Of a stretch of DNA of 64,000 bases, positions 12,056 through 23,927 are shown in pieces (position 1 is the first letter of the stretch; each line of letters begins with the position of its first letter). The notes beneath the pieces are model-generated. The model was not told where the DNA came from, ran no database searches, and was given only the letters and a program-made list of their open reading frames with translations. This DNA comes from Panax quinquefolius (Eukaryota > Streptophyta > Magnoliopsida > Apiales > Araliaceae): contig CM035166.1 in NCBI GenBank assembly GCA_020205615.1, positions 82,017,135 to 82,081,134 of the forward strand, written 5' to 3'. A program made the translations under genes and the position numbers.

Positions 12056-15002
12056 TGTAACATTCTAGAATTTTTAAATGTAATTTTAAATATTTATTGA
12101 GTTATATAAATATTTAATGGATGTGATTATCGTTGAATAAATATTTGTTCAATTGATTTAATTTTTGTTTTGTTCAATTGATTTAATTTTGTTTCGTTAA
12201 TTATTTATTTAATAAATAATTGATGAAATAAGGAAATTATTATTATATTGATATTTCAATTAAATGATTAATAATTTGTATTGTGTTATGTGATTAAAAG
12301 ATTTATTTAATTAATTGTGAATTGCATTAATTAAAATAAATATGAAAGCTTGATTAAATATAGTGTGACAAATAACTATATTATAAGGAGTTATTAAAAT
12401 AAATTAAAGTAATTTAATTTAGTTTTTACCAAACAAGGCTTAATGTATTAATTCTTTAATATTTAAATTATTTTGCCAAACAAGCCTTATGGCTTTTGAG
12501 ATTTCTAGATAAATAAAATAAATCAAATCAAATCAAATAATAAATATAATATATTTATGTTATATTCGTTTATCCTAAAAACTAATGTTACTTATTACGC
12601 GTATTAAGCTTTATGGCGATTTCTTTTGTTTACGCTTATTAGTCGATTAGTTTTTTGTTAGCCTAGAGAGCTTCACGAAAAAATGAGAGAGAAGGGTTGA
12701 GAGAGAATTTGAGAGAAGCTTAGGATTTCCACAACGATTTTTGTGTTTAACAATGATTGTGTATAAGCAATTTGAAGGTATGTTAACTTTATATTATATA
12801 TATACATATATATGTTCTACGGCAAAACTTTTACATAATCTGTGAAATTCAATTTATTGAATTGTTGCCTTACAATGGATTACTTGTGATTATATGAGTA
12901 TATGATGATAGAGATTATGTTTAAACAAGAAATCGCATGCTAAATTCGTTTGACAGTGGAAGAAAAAGTTTTGACAGTGTATGTTTATATATATATATTC
13001 ACGTGTTCATGAAAAGTACCATTTTAGATGGCCAATTCTTATATTAAATTGTAAATTGAAGCTTTTATATGTTAGTTTAGTGAGATATGAGCATTATGTA
13101 ATTTGAATGAGATGATTTGGCCAACAAGTGAGTTCACAGTGATGATTTATAGAACAATGTCAAGAAAAGTTGAGTTTTTGTGAAAAACATGAGTTTTGAG
13201 AAATTAAAATAGTTTTAGTTAGTGTTAAATTGTGCTAATTGGTTGTAAATGTAAGCAATCATGTTTATGATATTGTTATATTTATTCTACGTGTTAATTT
13301 CACTGTTTGGTGGGTGAAATTCGTGTTTGTTGGGCTAAAAGTAAACTCTTCGTTCATAGCCGACTGCTGCGTCTAATCTAAACACCGACGCAATTTGCTT
13401 GCTAAAAGTGCTAAGGCAAAAAGCAGCGAAATTGTGCGGGTATCCTAACATTTATATGGGCGAATTTGCGCCATACCCTGGTTTGAGATTCTAACTTCTG
13501 CTATTTCAGCAGACTTGGGAAAGTGTCACAACATGGTCTGAAATTGTGTTAACATGTTAAATGTGTAATGTTAAGGTTAACATAACATAGTGAGTTTTGG
13601 TTAGTATGACCAAAGTTGCAAAAGTGATTAGTAAATCGAAAACGTATTATGTGGTAATTAGTATACATAATGAAAGTTAGACAAGTGTTGTGAAGTAGAA
13701 CACTTATCGTGAGTTTAATTTTATAGCTTACGCTCAAGGAAAGTTTTCTAACTCTACACTTTCGTTGAGCTAGTTTGTTTATTACATTATACAAGTTTTA
13801 ACTCTACATTTTCATTGAGTTAGTTCTATTATTATAAATGCATGCTTTTGATTGAGCAAGTTTTTATCTCAACTGTTATTGAATAAGTAAATTGTTCCTA
13901 AAATCCATTTGAGCAAACTCAAACTCTAATGTTGTTGGAAATTCTCCATTTGTTGATTCATTCCAACTTGTTTACAGTTAAGCAAGTTTCTTAAAGTTCA
14001 GGAATTTTATTTCTAATATTATAAAACTTGAACCTAGCTTATTTTATTGTTCAAGCAAAGGTTAACCATTTTATTCATGCTATTGAATACTTATGCTCTA
14101 TAGTTATTTTAAGCATGAGTTAGATATATAGAATCAGTTCATTTATGATTCTCAAATGTTCTAAGTTATGTTATTATTAAACAACTGTTGTATTATCAAA
14201 CATTGTGAATTCAACTAGTGCCCTAGTTGATGATCATTAAACTTCAATTACCCTTGAAAGCTTATTCAAACCAAACTTTCTTTGGTGCGGACTTGTACTC
14301 TAAATACTGAGATGAACAACCTTATGTTTAGGGGTTTACGCTTAGCGTTGAAATGGTTGTGCACAATACATTGTATGAAGGATTGATCCCCCTAAGTACG
14401 TGGAGTCCTTATAGTCATATGACTGTTAAAGTTAAAGTTGAAAGATTACTTATAATTGTGGACATGGTTCATGGTCATTTGACCCTCAGTAGTTTATTTA
14501 AGAATGTTAATAGATCAAATTATTCAGTTCTATTGAGCCTATGAGTTGGCAAATGTTAAAATATTAATAGAACATATCATTCAGTTCTATGGAGCCGATT
14601 ATTTGGCAAATATTGTAAAGATATTTATTCTTATCTTAAGTGAGCTTTGTTTGCTCACTCTTGCATATTTATACATATATTGCAGCTATGAATGAGAAGG
14701 TAGATAAACCTACAACTAGAAAAAGGAAAGGGAAAAATGTATAAGTGTTGAAGACTTGTAACTTTGTTTTATCATTGATGATAGACTTTTAATAATGATG
14801 TGATGTAATATTTTTATTTCCACACTTGAATGATTGTATTAAAGGTTAGAGAACCTGGGAGATAATGTTTTATTTAAGTAATCCTGTATGGGCAGGTTTT
14901 TATTATTCAATTTATTTTGATTGGGTAGTTATATATGAATGTTTTGATTACGTGAACACCAAGTCTTGAGGTAATGAAGTACCGGGATTTGGGGGTGTCA
15001 CA
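12056..15002 (+). repeat. 5' LTR of element C (about 2.95 kb)
   Basis: It begins TGTAACATTC and ends GGGGGTGTCACA, directly before a primer site. The ends resemble those of E and G (TGTAAGACC ... GGGCGTCACA), but the interior is very different. It is AT-rich and without ORFs of note. Confidence 0.75.
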
Positions 15003-15005
15003 AGT

Positions 15006-15017
15006 TGGTATCAAAGC
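15006..15017 (+). promoter_or_regulatory. Primer binding site of element C
   Basis: TGGTATCAAAGC starts three bases after the LTR end; initiator tRNA-Met type. Confidence 0.85.
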
Positions 15018-15207
15018 TTTAGGTTATGAACCTTAGGTGGGGAAAAGCCTTAGGAAGTAACCTTTGAAAAGATAGTGGTGATTAACTCTTATCGAGTTTT
15101 AAGGAAGAAATAATAAAACACTTATGTGATTATGTGTTTATACTTATGTGCTCGTGAGTGTCAAGTAGTAATGATTAATGATTAAAACTTAAAATTTTGT
15201 TGTCAGG

Positions 15208-15852
15208 ATGACTAATGTCGGAGAATCCAGACAGGCTAGGGAGGATAGACCTCAGATGCCTATAGAGGAGGAGCCTCGAGACATTCATGTTAGTTGGGAA
15301 CAACTACTGCCATGGGAGTCAGCCCCGTTGGTCACAGTGGTTAAAGATGAGGATGATGATGTGGAGACGAATGAGGAGGATCCCGTTGAGTTGCCACAGG
15401 AGGATGATGATGATGAGGATGAGGAGGAGGAGACTCTACTAACCTCGATAGCTGCTCGAATGTACGATGAAGTCTACGACCATAACGTGGAACTTCAGGA
15501 TACAGTCGAGGAATTGCAAGAGATAGTAGCTAAACAACATACTGCAATGACACAGAAAGACGATGAGATCGAAGATCATGAGGAACGACTGACTAATGTC
15601 GAGGAAAAGCTAGAACAGACTGAAGGAGAGAAAGAACAATTGATCGAGGAGGTCGCTAAATTGAAGAATAAGCTAAGGGAAGAAGCTACGAAGAGAGCAA
15701 GAGCCAAAGACGCATATGAGGGAATGTTCCAAAGAGCCGGGATAGCAGTGAAAGACGCACAAGCAAAGAGAATGAAGATGGAAGAGATGAATAGAGTATT
15801 CAACACTATGGTTAATCCAGCTCAGGATCGGGTCATGGGATATCCTATTTAG
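15208..15852 (+). CDS. Extra ORF before gag: acidic coiled-coil protein of element C
   Basis: An uninterrupted 214-codon frame between the primer site and gag. Residues 1-40 are mixed; residues about 45-80 are very acidic (runs such as DDDDEDEEEE). Residues about 85-195 look like one long coiled coil rich in Glu, Lys, Gln and Leu (ELQDTVEELQEI, EEKLEQTEGEKEQLIEEV). No signal peptide, membrane segment or catalytic motif is visible. Extra ORFs before gag are known for Ogre-type Ty3 elements; one in a Tekay-like element is less familiar. The frame is open while gag next to it has several stops, so it may have been conserved longer or simply offers fewer mutable codons. Function unknown. Confidence 0.7.
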   Translation: MTNVGESRQAREDRPQMPIEEEPRDIHVSWEQLLPWESAPLVTVVKDEDDDVETNEEDPVELPQEDDDDEDEEEETLLTSIAARMYDEVYDHNVELQDTVEELQEIVAKQHTAMTQKDDEIEDHEERLTNVEEKLEQTEGEKEQLIEEVAKLKNKLREEATKRARAKDAYEGMFQRAGIAVKDAQAKRMKMEEMNRVFNTMVNPAQDRVMGYPI

Positions 15853-16241
15853 TTCGAGACGCTGTCATCGTACGTATTAGATCGCAAATCAATGTTCTGA
15901 GTCATGGAGGAAGAACGTAGTAAGGCTAAGAAGTATCTTAGTAGAACATCGTAGTTGTTATACGATGAATAAAATGTTAAATAAATTGTAAATCCCAAGT
16001 ATTATAAAACCTATGGGATATGAGGATGATGTTGTCCTAAAACTTTTGTAGTTCAGGAAGTAATGTAGATGGCAGTAATGCTATTGTTTTATGTTTTCAA
16101 AGAGGTTATGAATAAATAAAAGTTGTTATTTTATTCAAAGTGTTATGTGATTTGTGGTTATTTCTTTTGTAGAAGCAAGTTAAGTAGAAATTACTTAAAA
16201 GAGTTGAGTAATAATCTAATGGGCGTATTTTTAAACAGAAA

Positions 16242-16970
16242 ATGCCTCCCAGACGTCAACCACCATAACAGAGAACTAATGAAGGAACCAACAATAACGA
16301 CAATGTGGATGCTAACCCAGTCCAATAATTAGTGACGTTACTGACAGGAGCATTGCAGAATCAACCACAGAACCAAGGAATAACGTTTAAGGAGTTCAAG
16401 GCGGTTGGACCACCTGAATTTCATGGGTCAGTAAATCCAGTCAAGGCACAGACTTAGATTATGGAGATAGAAAAGGTGTTCGATGTTGCTAGGGTAGGAG
16501 TTGATCAGAAGACTGCTTTCGCAACATTCATATTGAAAGCAGAAGCTAGTGTTTGGTGGCAGGCCAATAAAACTCAAGAAGGACCATGGATGATGACCTG
16601 GGATAGGTTTAAGGAGATATTCTTCGAGACCTACTTTCCCGAGAGTTTGAAGGGTCAGCTGGAAGTACAATTTTTGGAACTGAGGTAGGGAACGATGATG
16701 GTATCTGAGTATGCTGCTAAATTCAACGAGTTGGCGAGGTTGGCGCCTTATCAAGTCAGCACGGACGAACGAAAGGCGAAGAGGTTTGAACAGAGATTTG
16801 AAACCACGGGTTGTGCAAGAAGGTTTCTCTGTTCGGTGAAGACTTACGCAGATGATGGAGAAAGCAATACTACCAAGGTGAAGGTGGAGGCGAAAAGTGA
16901 CAAAGTTCAATCAGGAACAGAAGAAGAAGAAGAACGAGGTGGAAATCAAGAATGGAGGTGGTAGTGGTGG

Positions 16971-17001
<31 letters not shown>

Positions 17002-17313
17002 TTGAAGAGGAAGTGGAATGGAAACATGGGTGCTAGAAACCAGCAGGGTAACCAGCAGATCAAGAAGTTTGAAGCATGTGCTACCTGCGGTAAGTTTCAC
17101 ATGGGTGCGTGATTGATGGGGAAACAAGTATGCTTCAATTGTGGCCAGGAGGGTCACATCGCCCCAAATTTCACACAACCTAAGATGAATGTGTGCTTCA
17201 CGTGCGGATCCAAGGATCACTTTACTCGTGAATGCCCTAAGAAGAAGGATGGAGTGATAACCTGAAGCAATGGAGGTACAGCATCAAACAAACCCACAGC
17301 TAGAACCTTCAAC
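16242..17313 (+). pseudogene. Gag of element C, several stops and one frameshift
   Basis: The start MPPRRQPP fits a Tekay-type Gag. It continues through FKAVGPPEFHG and the capsid words VWWQANKTQEGPWMMTWDRFKEIFFETYFPES. A Gln/Asn/Lys-rich linker with a run of Asn follows, then the zinc knuckle CFNCGQEGHIAPN and a second Cys cluster. In-frame stops lie near 16270, 16458, 16686, 17110 and 17263. A frameshift lies between about 16790 and 16890, because the upstream (16242) and downstream (16897) frames differ by one base. All these stops are explicable as C-to-T or G-to-A changes. Confidence 0.85.
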
Positions 17314-18692
17314 ATGACTATGCAAGATGTTGTGCAATCAAAGGATGTCGTGTCAGGTATCATCCCAATCAATGATATTGATGCTTATGTATTATTTGAT
17401 TCGGGTGCTACTTGCTCGTTTATCTCTGATGAATTTGCTAAGAGGTTAGGATTGCCTAGAGAAGAACTGAATTTCCCTTTGAACATAGAGATTGCAAATA
17501 AAGAGATAATCCCTGTTAGATTCGTATACAAGAACTGTAGGGTGAACATTAAGGAGAATATCCTAATGATGGATTTGATTCCGATTAGATTGGGAGAGTT
17601 TGATATTATTTTGGGAATGGATTGGATGTTCAAATATGGAGCGGTAATTGATTGCCAAAAGAAATGTGTAAACCTTGTGACTCTGTCAAAGGTAGTATTC
17701 TATGGTAGCAAATTGCCTAGACAAATGAAATGTCTGACGATTATGCAGGCCAAGAAATTGTTGAGTCAAGGCTGTGTGGGCTATTTAGCTTACATAGTCG
17801 ATACTCAGAAAACGAATGTGAAACTGGAAGAGATACCAGTGGTGAGGGAATTTGAGGATGTGTTTCCAAAGGATTCGCTAGGACTTCCACCTGACAGAGA
17901 AATTGAGTTCGTGATCGACTTAGTGCCGGGGACAGCACCGATATCGAAGGCCCCGTACAGAATGGCTCCAGTAGAAATGAAGGAACTGATGGTACAGTTG
18001 CAAGAATTGTTGGACAAGAAGAATATTCAACCAAGCATATCACCGTGGGGAGCGCCAGTGTTATTCGTGAAGAAGAAGGATGGGTCAATGCATCTTTGTA
18101 TTGATTATAGAGAATTAAACAAAGTCACTATTAAAAACAAATATCCATTACCAAGAATAGATGACTTGTTTGACCAGTTGAAGGGTGCTAAATACTTTTC
18201 AAAAATAGATTTGAGAAGTGGGTATCACCAGTTGAAAGTGAGGAAGGAGGATATACCACGAACGATATTCAGAACTCAGTATGGACATTACGAGTTTCTG
18301 GTGATGTCTTTTGGTTTAACCAATGCACCTATTGTATTCATGGATTTGATGAATAGGGTATTTAAACCATTCTTAGACAAGTTTGTAGTGGTATTCATCG
18401 ACGACATTCTAGTGTATTCCAAAACTCAAGAAGAACACGTGGAATACTTACATTTGACATTGGAAACACTAAGAAAGGAAAAGTTGTACGCAAAATTCTC
18501 TAAGTGCAAATTTTGGCTAGATCGTGTGCAATTTCTTGGGCACGTGATTGACAAAGATGGGATTTTCGTGGATCTATCAAAAGTGGAAGCTATAATAAAT
18601 TGGGAACAACCAAGAACACCGTCGAAAGTGAGGAGTTTCTTGGGACTGGCCGGTTATTACAGACGATTTATTTAAGATTTTTCTAAGATAGC
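17314..18692 (+). pseudogene. Protease and reverse transcriptase of element C, truncated
   Basis: A 453-codon open frame. The protease box [13 protein letters not shown] lies near residue 24 and IILGMDWM near residue 104. RT follows with [39 protein letters not shown] and an intact FIDDILVYS near residue 364. It ends [12 protein letters not shown] then TAA. Five more codons (DFSKIA-like) remain before the D insertion removes RNase H and integrase. Confidence 0.9.
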
Positions 18693-19489
18693 TGTCGACG
18701 TCGGGATTTTTGGATGTCCCTTTCTGTTACTTGTTCTCTGGTGTTCTCGTTTTAGGTGAGATTTGTTTGAAAAATAAGTGAAAAAGGTCTGACATGTATA
18801 ATGTTGACGATAGACTATTAAGAGTCGCCAGTTGGTTTTTTAAATGGTTGTACTAACACAACCGAGAAAAGGTTTGCACATTGACCCAGTGGTGTGACAC
18901 TGATATACGGGTCAGTGAAACCGAGATTCGTTTAGGATCCGGGGACTTGGTTATGCGGGGGGAAGGTGTTAGGCACCCCCAGACATCCGTGTTACCATGG
19001 TGACCGCCTCTTTTCAAGAAACTATTATCTGAATGTATGTGTGTGTGTGGGTCAATGTGCTGTTCATATGGAAGTTGTGCGAGGCATAGTTCGAACCTAT
19101 ATACACAGGGTTTGAATTTATGTAATAATTCAGTTTTTAGCAAGATATGGCAATGATGTTTTATAAAAGAGGTTTTTCAAACCCTGATGCTCAATAGGAA
19201 TTGAGACCTTTTACACTCCTATTTTTTTGTTAAGTGATCGGCTGGATTGATTTTATTTGACGGATGCAAGGCATCCGTACGAAAATAATATATACAAAAA
19301 TAATGCCGATTTCCTCGTGGGTATGAAAACCATATGAGGAAATTCAGACATCGCTAAATAATTTACAAGCTGCTTACAGCTGAAAATGTCCATCACGGGA
19401 ACCGAATCTAGATTCAATGGGATAAATCAGTGATCACATGATTCCTAGGCTCACAAAATACTGCAGTTTATATGAAAGCAGTAAGCAGG

Positions 19490-19830
19490 TATATATATAA
19501 AAGCTATAAATATATATATATATATATACAGACAAGATCACCAACCACGAAGCATCTCCATGGGGGATCAAAAATGTAAATAAAGCTGTTAAAAGCTATC
19601 AACCACCACGGAGGAAACTCTAAGGCGGAGAAAATGTAAATAAAAGCGTAAATACGATTGGCGCCACTAAGTAAACTCAAAGGAAGACGAAATGTAAAGA
19701 AAAGTCAAAAGCGATCAACCACCGTGAAGTAAACTCCAGGTGGGACAAAATATGTATATATATAAGCAATAAACGCATTAGGATATAAAATCCAAGCTCA
19801 TGAGAGCAGTCAGACCACCACGGTTCATAG

Positions 19831-19884
<54 letters not shown>

Positions 19885-20050
19885 GATAAACGCACTGCGG
19901 ACAAAGTCTAGGCTCATCGAACAAAGTCCGACACACAGTTGATATATATAAGTATATATATATAATAGCGAGTAAACGCTCCAGACCGAAGTCTAGGCTC
20001 AATCGAGGCATAACTTGATAATGTTAGTCAATATATATATATATATACAG
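19490..20050. repeat. TA microsatellites and degenerate repeats in the D LTR
   Basis: TA runs occur near 19508-19528, 19828-19880, 19953-19965 and 20031-20047. Between them lie diverged repeats, including doubled words around aagtctaggctca (about 19906 and 19990). Confidence 0.75.
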
Positions 20051-20352
20051 ACTGAAATGAAACCACGGACCGAAGTCCAGGCAAAAGCAAGCAACACGAC
20101 TATGAACGTGTAGAAGGGTGTGTGCAAAGATGAAGAGAAAGACTCTAAAGTGTGTGAGAAGGCTTACAGCTGACTGCTAAAAAAGGCTTTTATATCTTTA
20201 GAGTGGGTAAACACTGGGGTTTTATGGGTACAAAAGAGGCTATATATGAGCTCACAAGTGTTTAAAAGTGGGAAAATACACTGTATGGCGAGTGCAGAGC
20301 AAATTGTGCAGGGTTTCCCCATCTTTTTTCTCTTAAAAATCACCACCCCAAG

Positions 20353-20370
20353 CCCTCTATTTATAGGCAA
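20353..20370 (-). promoter_or_regulatory. Likely TATA box of the D LTR
   Basis: The minus strand reads CCTATAAATAGAGGG, a near-consensus plant TATA box. It is correctly oriented to transcribe from this LTR toward 18693 and divides the LTR into U3 (right) and R-U5 (left). Confidence 0.55.
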
Positions 20371-21343
20371 TATGAGGATTTAGGTGTACTGCTAATGAGC
20401 CGCAGTGTACTAAAGGTCGGCCGGGTTTGTCGAGTTCGATCGTCTCAAAATCGTGCACTCGAGCACCTTTGTAATGTCCACTCAATTTTTCAGAAGTGCA
20501 ATCCGGTCATCTATTTTGAGGTATACAGGACCTATTTTGGACTGCCGTTGTCGAGAGTTGTACGATGGCATGGGATTAGAGTTTGTACGAAGTCATTGAA
20601 GATGGGACGATGCCCTCCGGTCTTCAAGCTTCAACTTTCATCCGTTACCCCGCACAATAGTCACTCGGGATTGGTAAGCCTTGTGGGACATCATTGCATA
20701 GAGACATGATGTTACATCGTGTTAGACGAGATGACGATGTTGCCCCTCACCGGTGTTATCGCCGAATTGGGCCGATAAAGCAGACGTTGCTCAGACTTCG
20801 CTGAGATTAGACTGCTGCAATTGTTGAAGGTCCTCATTGTCATCTTTGAGGTGTGCATATCTTCCCAATGTTATTGAACTTTCTAGCCCGTAAGAACTCC
20901 GTTTCAACTCAAACTGGACCGAGCCAGAGGGGTGGGACCCACATAGAGGAGTCGCAGGTGCACCTGCTGCAGCCGCAGGTGGGCCTGCGGCCAGGCATGG
21001 ATGATAAATCATGCATTCTACCTTTGCAAGTTCATTTCTAACTCACTTTGCTTAGAAAAAACCGTGAGCCTTCTTCAGATCTGCTGAGTTTTGGTTGCTT
21101 TCTGCAAATTCTGTCACCGTACAAGTGTTCAACACTATTCTGGTAATGTATGCATGTATTTTTTTCCAGTTTCTGTCCGTTAGATTGTGAGATATTGCAC
21201 GAAATGCATCTAAACACATAGTAGTGATTATGTATGCACAAATGACTTGATAAAAAAATATTCAACATAGTAAATGTTAGTATTAAACTATGCTGAACAT
21301 AATGATGTGAAAAAATTTGACTTTTGAGACAGTCAAATTGACA

Positions 21344-21645
21344 CCTTTTTCTGCTATTTTTTGCCTTATTTGAGGTCCAATGAGCAAAAGGTAGAAAGGC
21401 AAAATACTCCTAGCATTGAGATTGGCCTTATGCATTATGATTTTGATTTTAAATGCATATATTAGGTATATGACTTTGGGACTGGTGTGCTACTGAATGG
21501 CCACCTAGACATGCCTGCGTGCATATGGATAGTCCTATTTTCAAAGGGGACTATGGCAAAATTTTTCCGAATGTAGGCATTGGGTAGTCATGCATTTTAA
21601 CTCTATTATATGTTAAAGTGAATGCATGCATGCATATAGTCATAA
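21344..21645. other. Short spacer of element D, no gene seen
   Basis: Lies between the proposed LTR edge and the first antisense gene. It contains the repeated word ATGCATGCATGC near 21622. It may include the promoter or 5' leader of the plus-strand gene. Confidence 0.3.
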
Positions 21646-23647
21646 ATGCATTTTAAAAAGCTCCAGGTAAGGAAATACCACACCCTTTCTGAGGTGATTT
21701 GGAGACTTGTTGTCCAGATATTGATGGATCCGGATCAGCCGAGCAGTTCTTACAGGACCGCTTCTGGCATACGGTGGAGGGCTTCTGAAGTGCCTCGTCC
21801 CCATTTTGTCAGACAGCCTCGTCGGTTGGTGGAGGCTATGATACGTCCTATCCAGGTAGATGTTCCAGACGTCGAGGATGAGGAGGTGGATATTGAGGAT
21901 CCTGCTCCTGCTGCACATATCCCTCGCAGGGAACTTTCGAGCATCCAGATGGTGAACTCAGAGTTGTTAAGTGATTTGGGTAGACACCCATCGATGTATT
22001 TGCACGCTAACGAGGTATGACGTTAGACTTTATCTTCCTTCTTTCCTGTTGATGCGGATTAAAGGGTTTTGATGTTGATCTGCATTTCATGCAGGTTCCA
22101 GGTTTTACACAGCCTCGAGGGAACTGGTTTAGCATCCACTCCATGTACCAAGCGGTTCATCCTAATTATAGAGCAGTAGTGCATGAGTGGGGATTTGGGG
22201 CACTCTTCTCCATCCTTCCCCGTCGCTGTCCCTGGGGTTACCTCAGGGCATTGTCTGAGCGATGGTTTCATCAGACTCAGTCACTCCACCTGTTGGATTG
22301 CGAGGTGATGATGACGCCTATGGATTGGCAATTTATCACAGGTATGGAGTTTGGAGGGGAGCCAGTGCCCTGCATGGCGAATATTACCCCCACTGCCGTT
22401 AGATCCTTATTAGGAGTTCCGGCAGAGGCGCTCAAAGGTAGGACTATCCGTTCAGGTCCTTTGGGCGTAGATGTTATGAGTGGGCTATTGAGTGAGCCTA
22501 TGCCTGATGATGTCAGGATCAGGGATCGCGTTCTGCGGCAATTATTCCTGATGATCATTCGAGGCTACTTCATAGCAGATAACTCTTCCACGATATCTTT
22601 TGCTTTGGTCAGCGCCACACGTGATGTGGACCGTATAGGAGAGTATGACTGGGACTCTTACACCTTTGCCTATTTCCTCCGGGGCATGCGTCTGCGCTCA
22701 CAGGGTTTGACCGAGGCTTGGCTTGGATTTTACCCATTTTTGCTGGTGATTATTTCTCTTATCTTTTTCCATTCACAGGTTAAGAGTGTTTACTGATAGC
22801 AGAAGTTTTGCCATTGTGTTGGCAGTTTTGGGCCTATGAGAGGCCCCCATGTTTGCGTCCCATGAGTGTGTTAGGCTTAGATACCTATCCACGAGGACGA
22901 CGATGGAACCATTCTATTTTGCTGGAGGTCCCTATATCTGGAGTTGCTGACGGCTGATGCCATCACATGGCTTCCATACTCAGGGGATCATTTGACCATC
23001 GGTTTTGAGGATGGACACCCTACTTGAGTAGAGTATTTGATTTCCACCCGTAGATTTCCTCTCTTCACAGATGGAGGCTGGGAGCTCTATTTAGGAGAGC
23101 GTGCTATTAGGAGCACCACGGGGAGAAATTCAGATATCGATCTTGCCTCTGTCGTCAGTGTCATTGGCTATATCACGATCACCGTCATTGATATTCCATT
23201 ATTGGGGTTAGTCGGTTTTGATTTATCCGAGGGTCCATGTACTCTGGGAGATATTCCAGCGTTGGTGGCTCCTCGCGACTATTGGGGCCCGATCCCCGTG
23301 CACACACGGTTTATGGGGACATGGTTCCGGGATCTTTGATGATGACGAATTGGGTGGCTTGTGTCCGAGCTCCGACTCATATGACCCAGATTGATAGTTT
23401 GACCCGGCAGTTGGACAAGGCACATGTATTTATTCAGCATTTGGGTAGAGATCCAGCAGAGGCGGAGTCATTTGTTCCTTCCAGCTCAGGTGCTGGCCCC
23501 TCAGACGACCCATTTGGTTTTACTGGCACGGATCCTCCTCTTTATAGGCCTGACATCCTTGTTGATAGAGATCCAGTGACTCAGGAGGAGTTACATCAGG
23601 TGGACAAGATTGAGGATGTGGACATCGAGACCCTGGTCTTCTTTTGA
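21646..23647 (+). pseudogene. Antisense accessory gene 1 of D: plant mobile domain-like protein, frames broken
   Basis: Exon 1 (21646-22014, assuming this Met) joins exon 2 (from 22095) across an 80-bp intron, phase 0. Exon 2 has NYRAVVHEWGFGALFSI, LLDCEVMMTPMDWQFITGME and YDWDSYTFAYFLRGM, closely matching the layout of the plant mobile domain (aminotransferase-like mobile domain). A frame change near 22.75-22.80 kb leads to QFWAYERPP and LGLDTYPRGRRWNHS, typical later words of this family. Further frame changes occur near 23.03 and 23.33 kb. The C-terminal stretch contains a short coiled coil (TQIDSLTRQLDKAHVFIQHL) and an acidic tail. Some breaks may be introns rather than mutations. It runs opposite to D pol. 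Confidence 0.7.
22015..22094 (+). other. Probable spliceosomal intron in accessory gene 1
   Basis: The donor GAG/GTATGA and the acceptor TTCATGCAG/GTT bound 80 bases. They contain a pyrimidine-rich stretch and a stop codon in the exon frame. Both flanking exons are in phase 0 and the joined reading continues the domain. Confidence 0.6.
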
Positions 23648-23927
23648 TGTGTATTCTCATTATATCTTTTCATAGGTCTCTGTTAGATATTAGGTGGCTG
23701 TTCCCAATTCTCGCTATATCTTTTGATAGGCCTCTGTTAGTAGTAGGGCGTCTGTGCCCCATTTTCATGTATTTGTAGCTGTATAGAGCTGATGTATTAG
23801 ATGATGATATATTTAGGAATGTATGCACCGTTTTTTATTCCCTATATCATATTGCCATCCATTATCTGTTATGCATGTATCATGTTACGCATATGTATGT
23901 ATGTCCAGAGATATTCGGCATTGACCC
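23648..23927 (+). repeat. Spacer between the accessory genes with a tandem duplication
   Basis: Two units of about 60 bp, near 23651-23711 and 23712-23770, share tctc.ctatatctttt.atagg.ctctgttag. They follow the stop of accessory gene 1 and probably lie in its 3' untranslated region. The rest shows no ORF. Confidence 0.6.

Larger units (their letters stand above)
12056..18692 (+). mobile_element. Element C: Tekay/Del-like Ty3/Gypsy, 5' part
   Basis: 5' LTR, primer site, an extra ORF, gag, protease and most of reverse transcriptase in order on the plus strand. It ends at 18692, just after the RT connection words, where the LTR of D begins. The bases before the LTR (cacaa) may be one half of a target duplication; the partner is not in the window. 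Reading frames are much better preserved than in A, E, F or G. Confidence 0.85.
18693..21343 (-). repeat. Probable 3' LTR of element D
   Basis: The left edge TGTCGACGTCGGG is sharp because C pol ends there. The right edge is tentative: ATTGACA at 21343 is followed by a pyrimidine run that would be the polypurine tract on the minus strand (AGAAAAAGG). The conserved leader-like segment at about 18820-19000 (agtcgcca ... gggaaggtgttaggcacccc) is common in Tat/Ogre elements. Repeats of about 62 bp lie at 19540-19760, and several TA runs occur, the longest near 19828-19880. Confidence 0.55.

Noticed and set aside
16428..16910. A 160-codon minus-strand ORF
   Set aside because: It is the reverse shadow of gag of element C, which has clear capsid words on the plus strand.
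16870..17220. A minus-strand ORF with Val/Thr runs
   Set aside because: A shadow of the Asn-rich gag linker; the runs are the complement of AAC repeats.
20395..20709. A 104-codon plus-strand ORF in the D LTR
   Set aside because: No domain, inside U3 of the LTR, and opposite to the likely TATA orientation.
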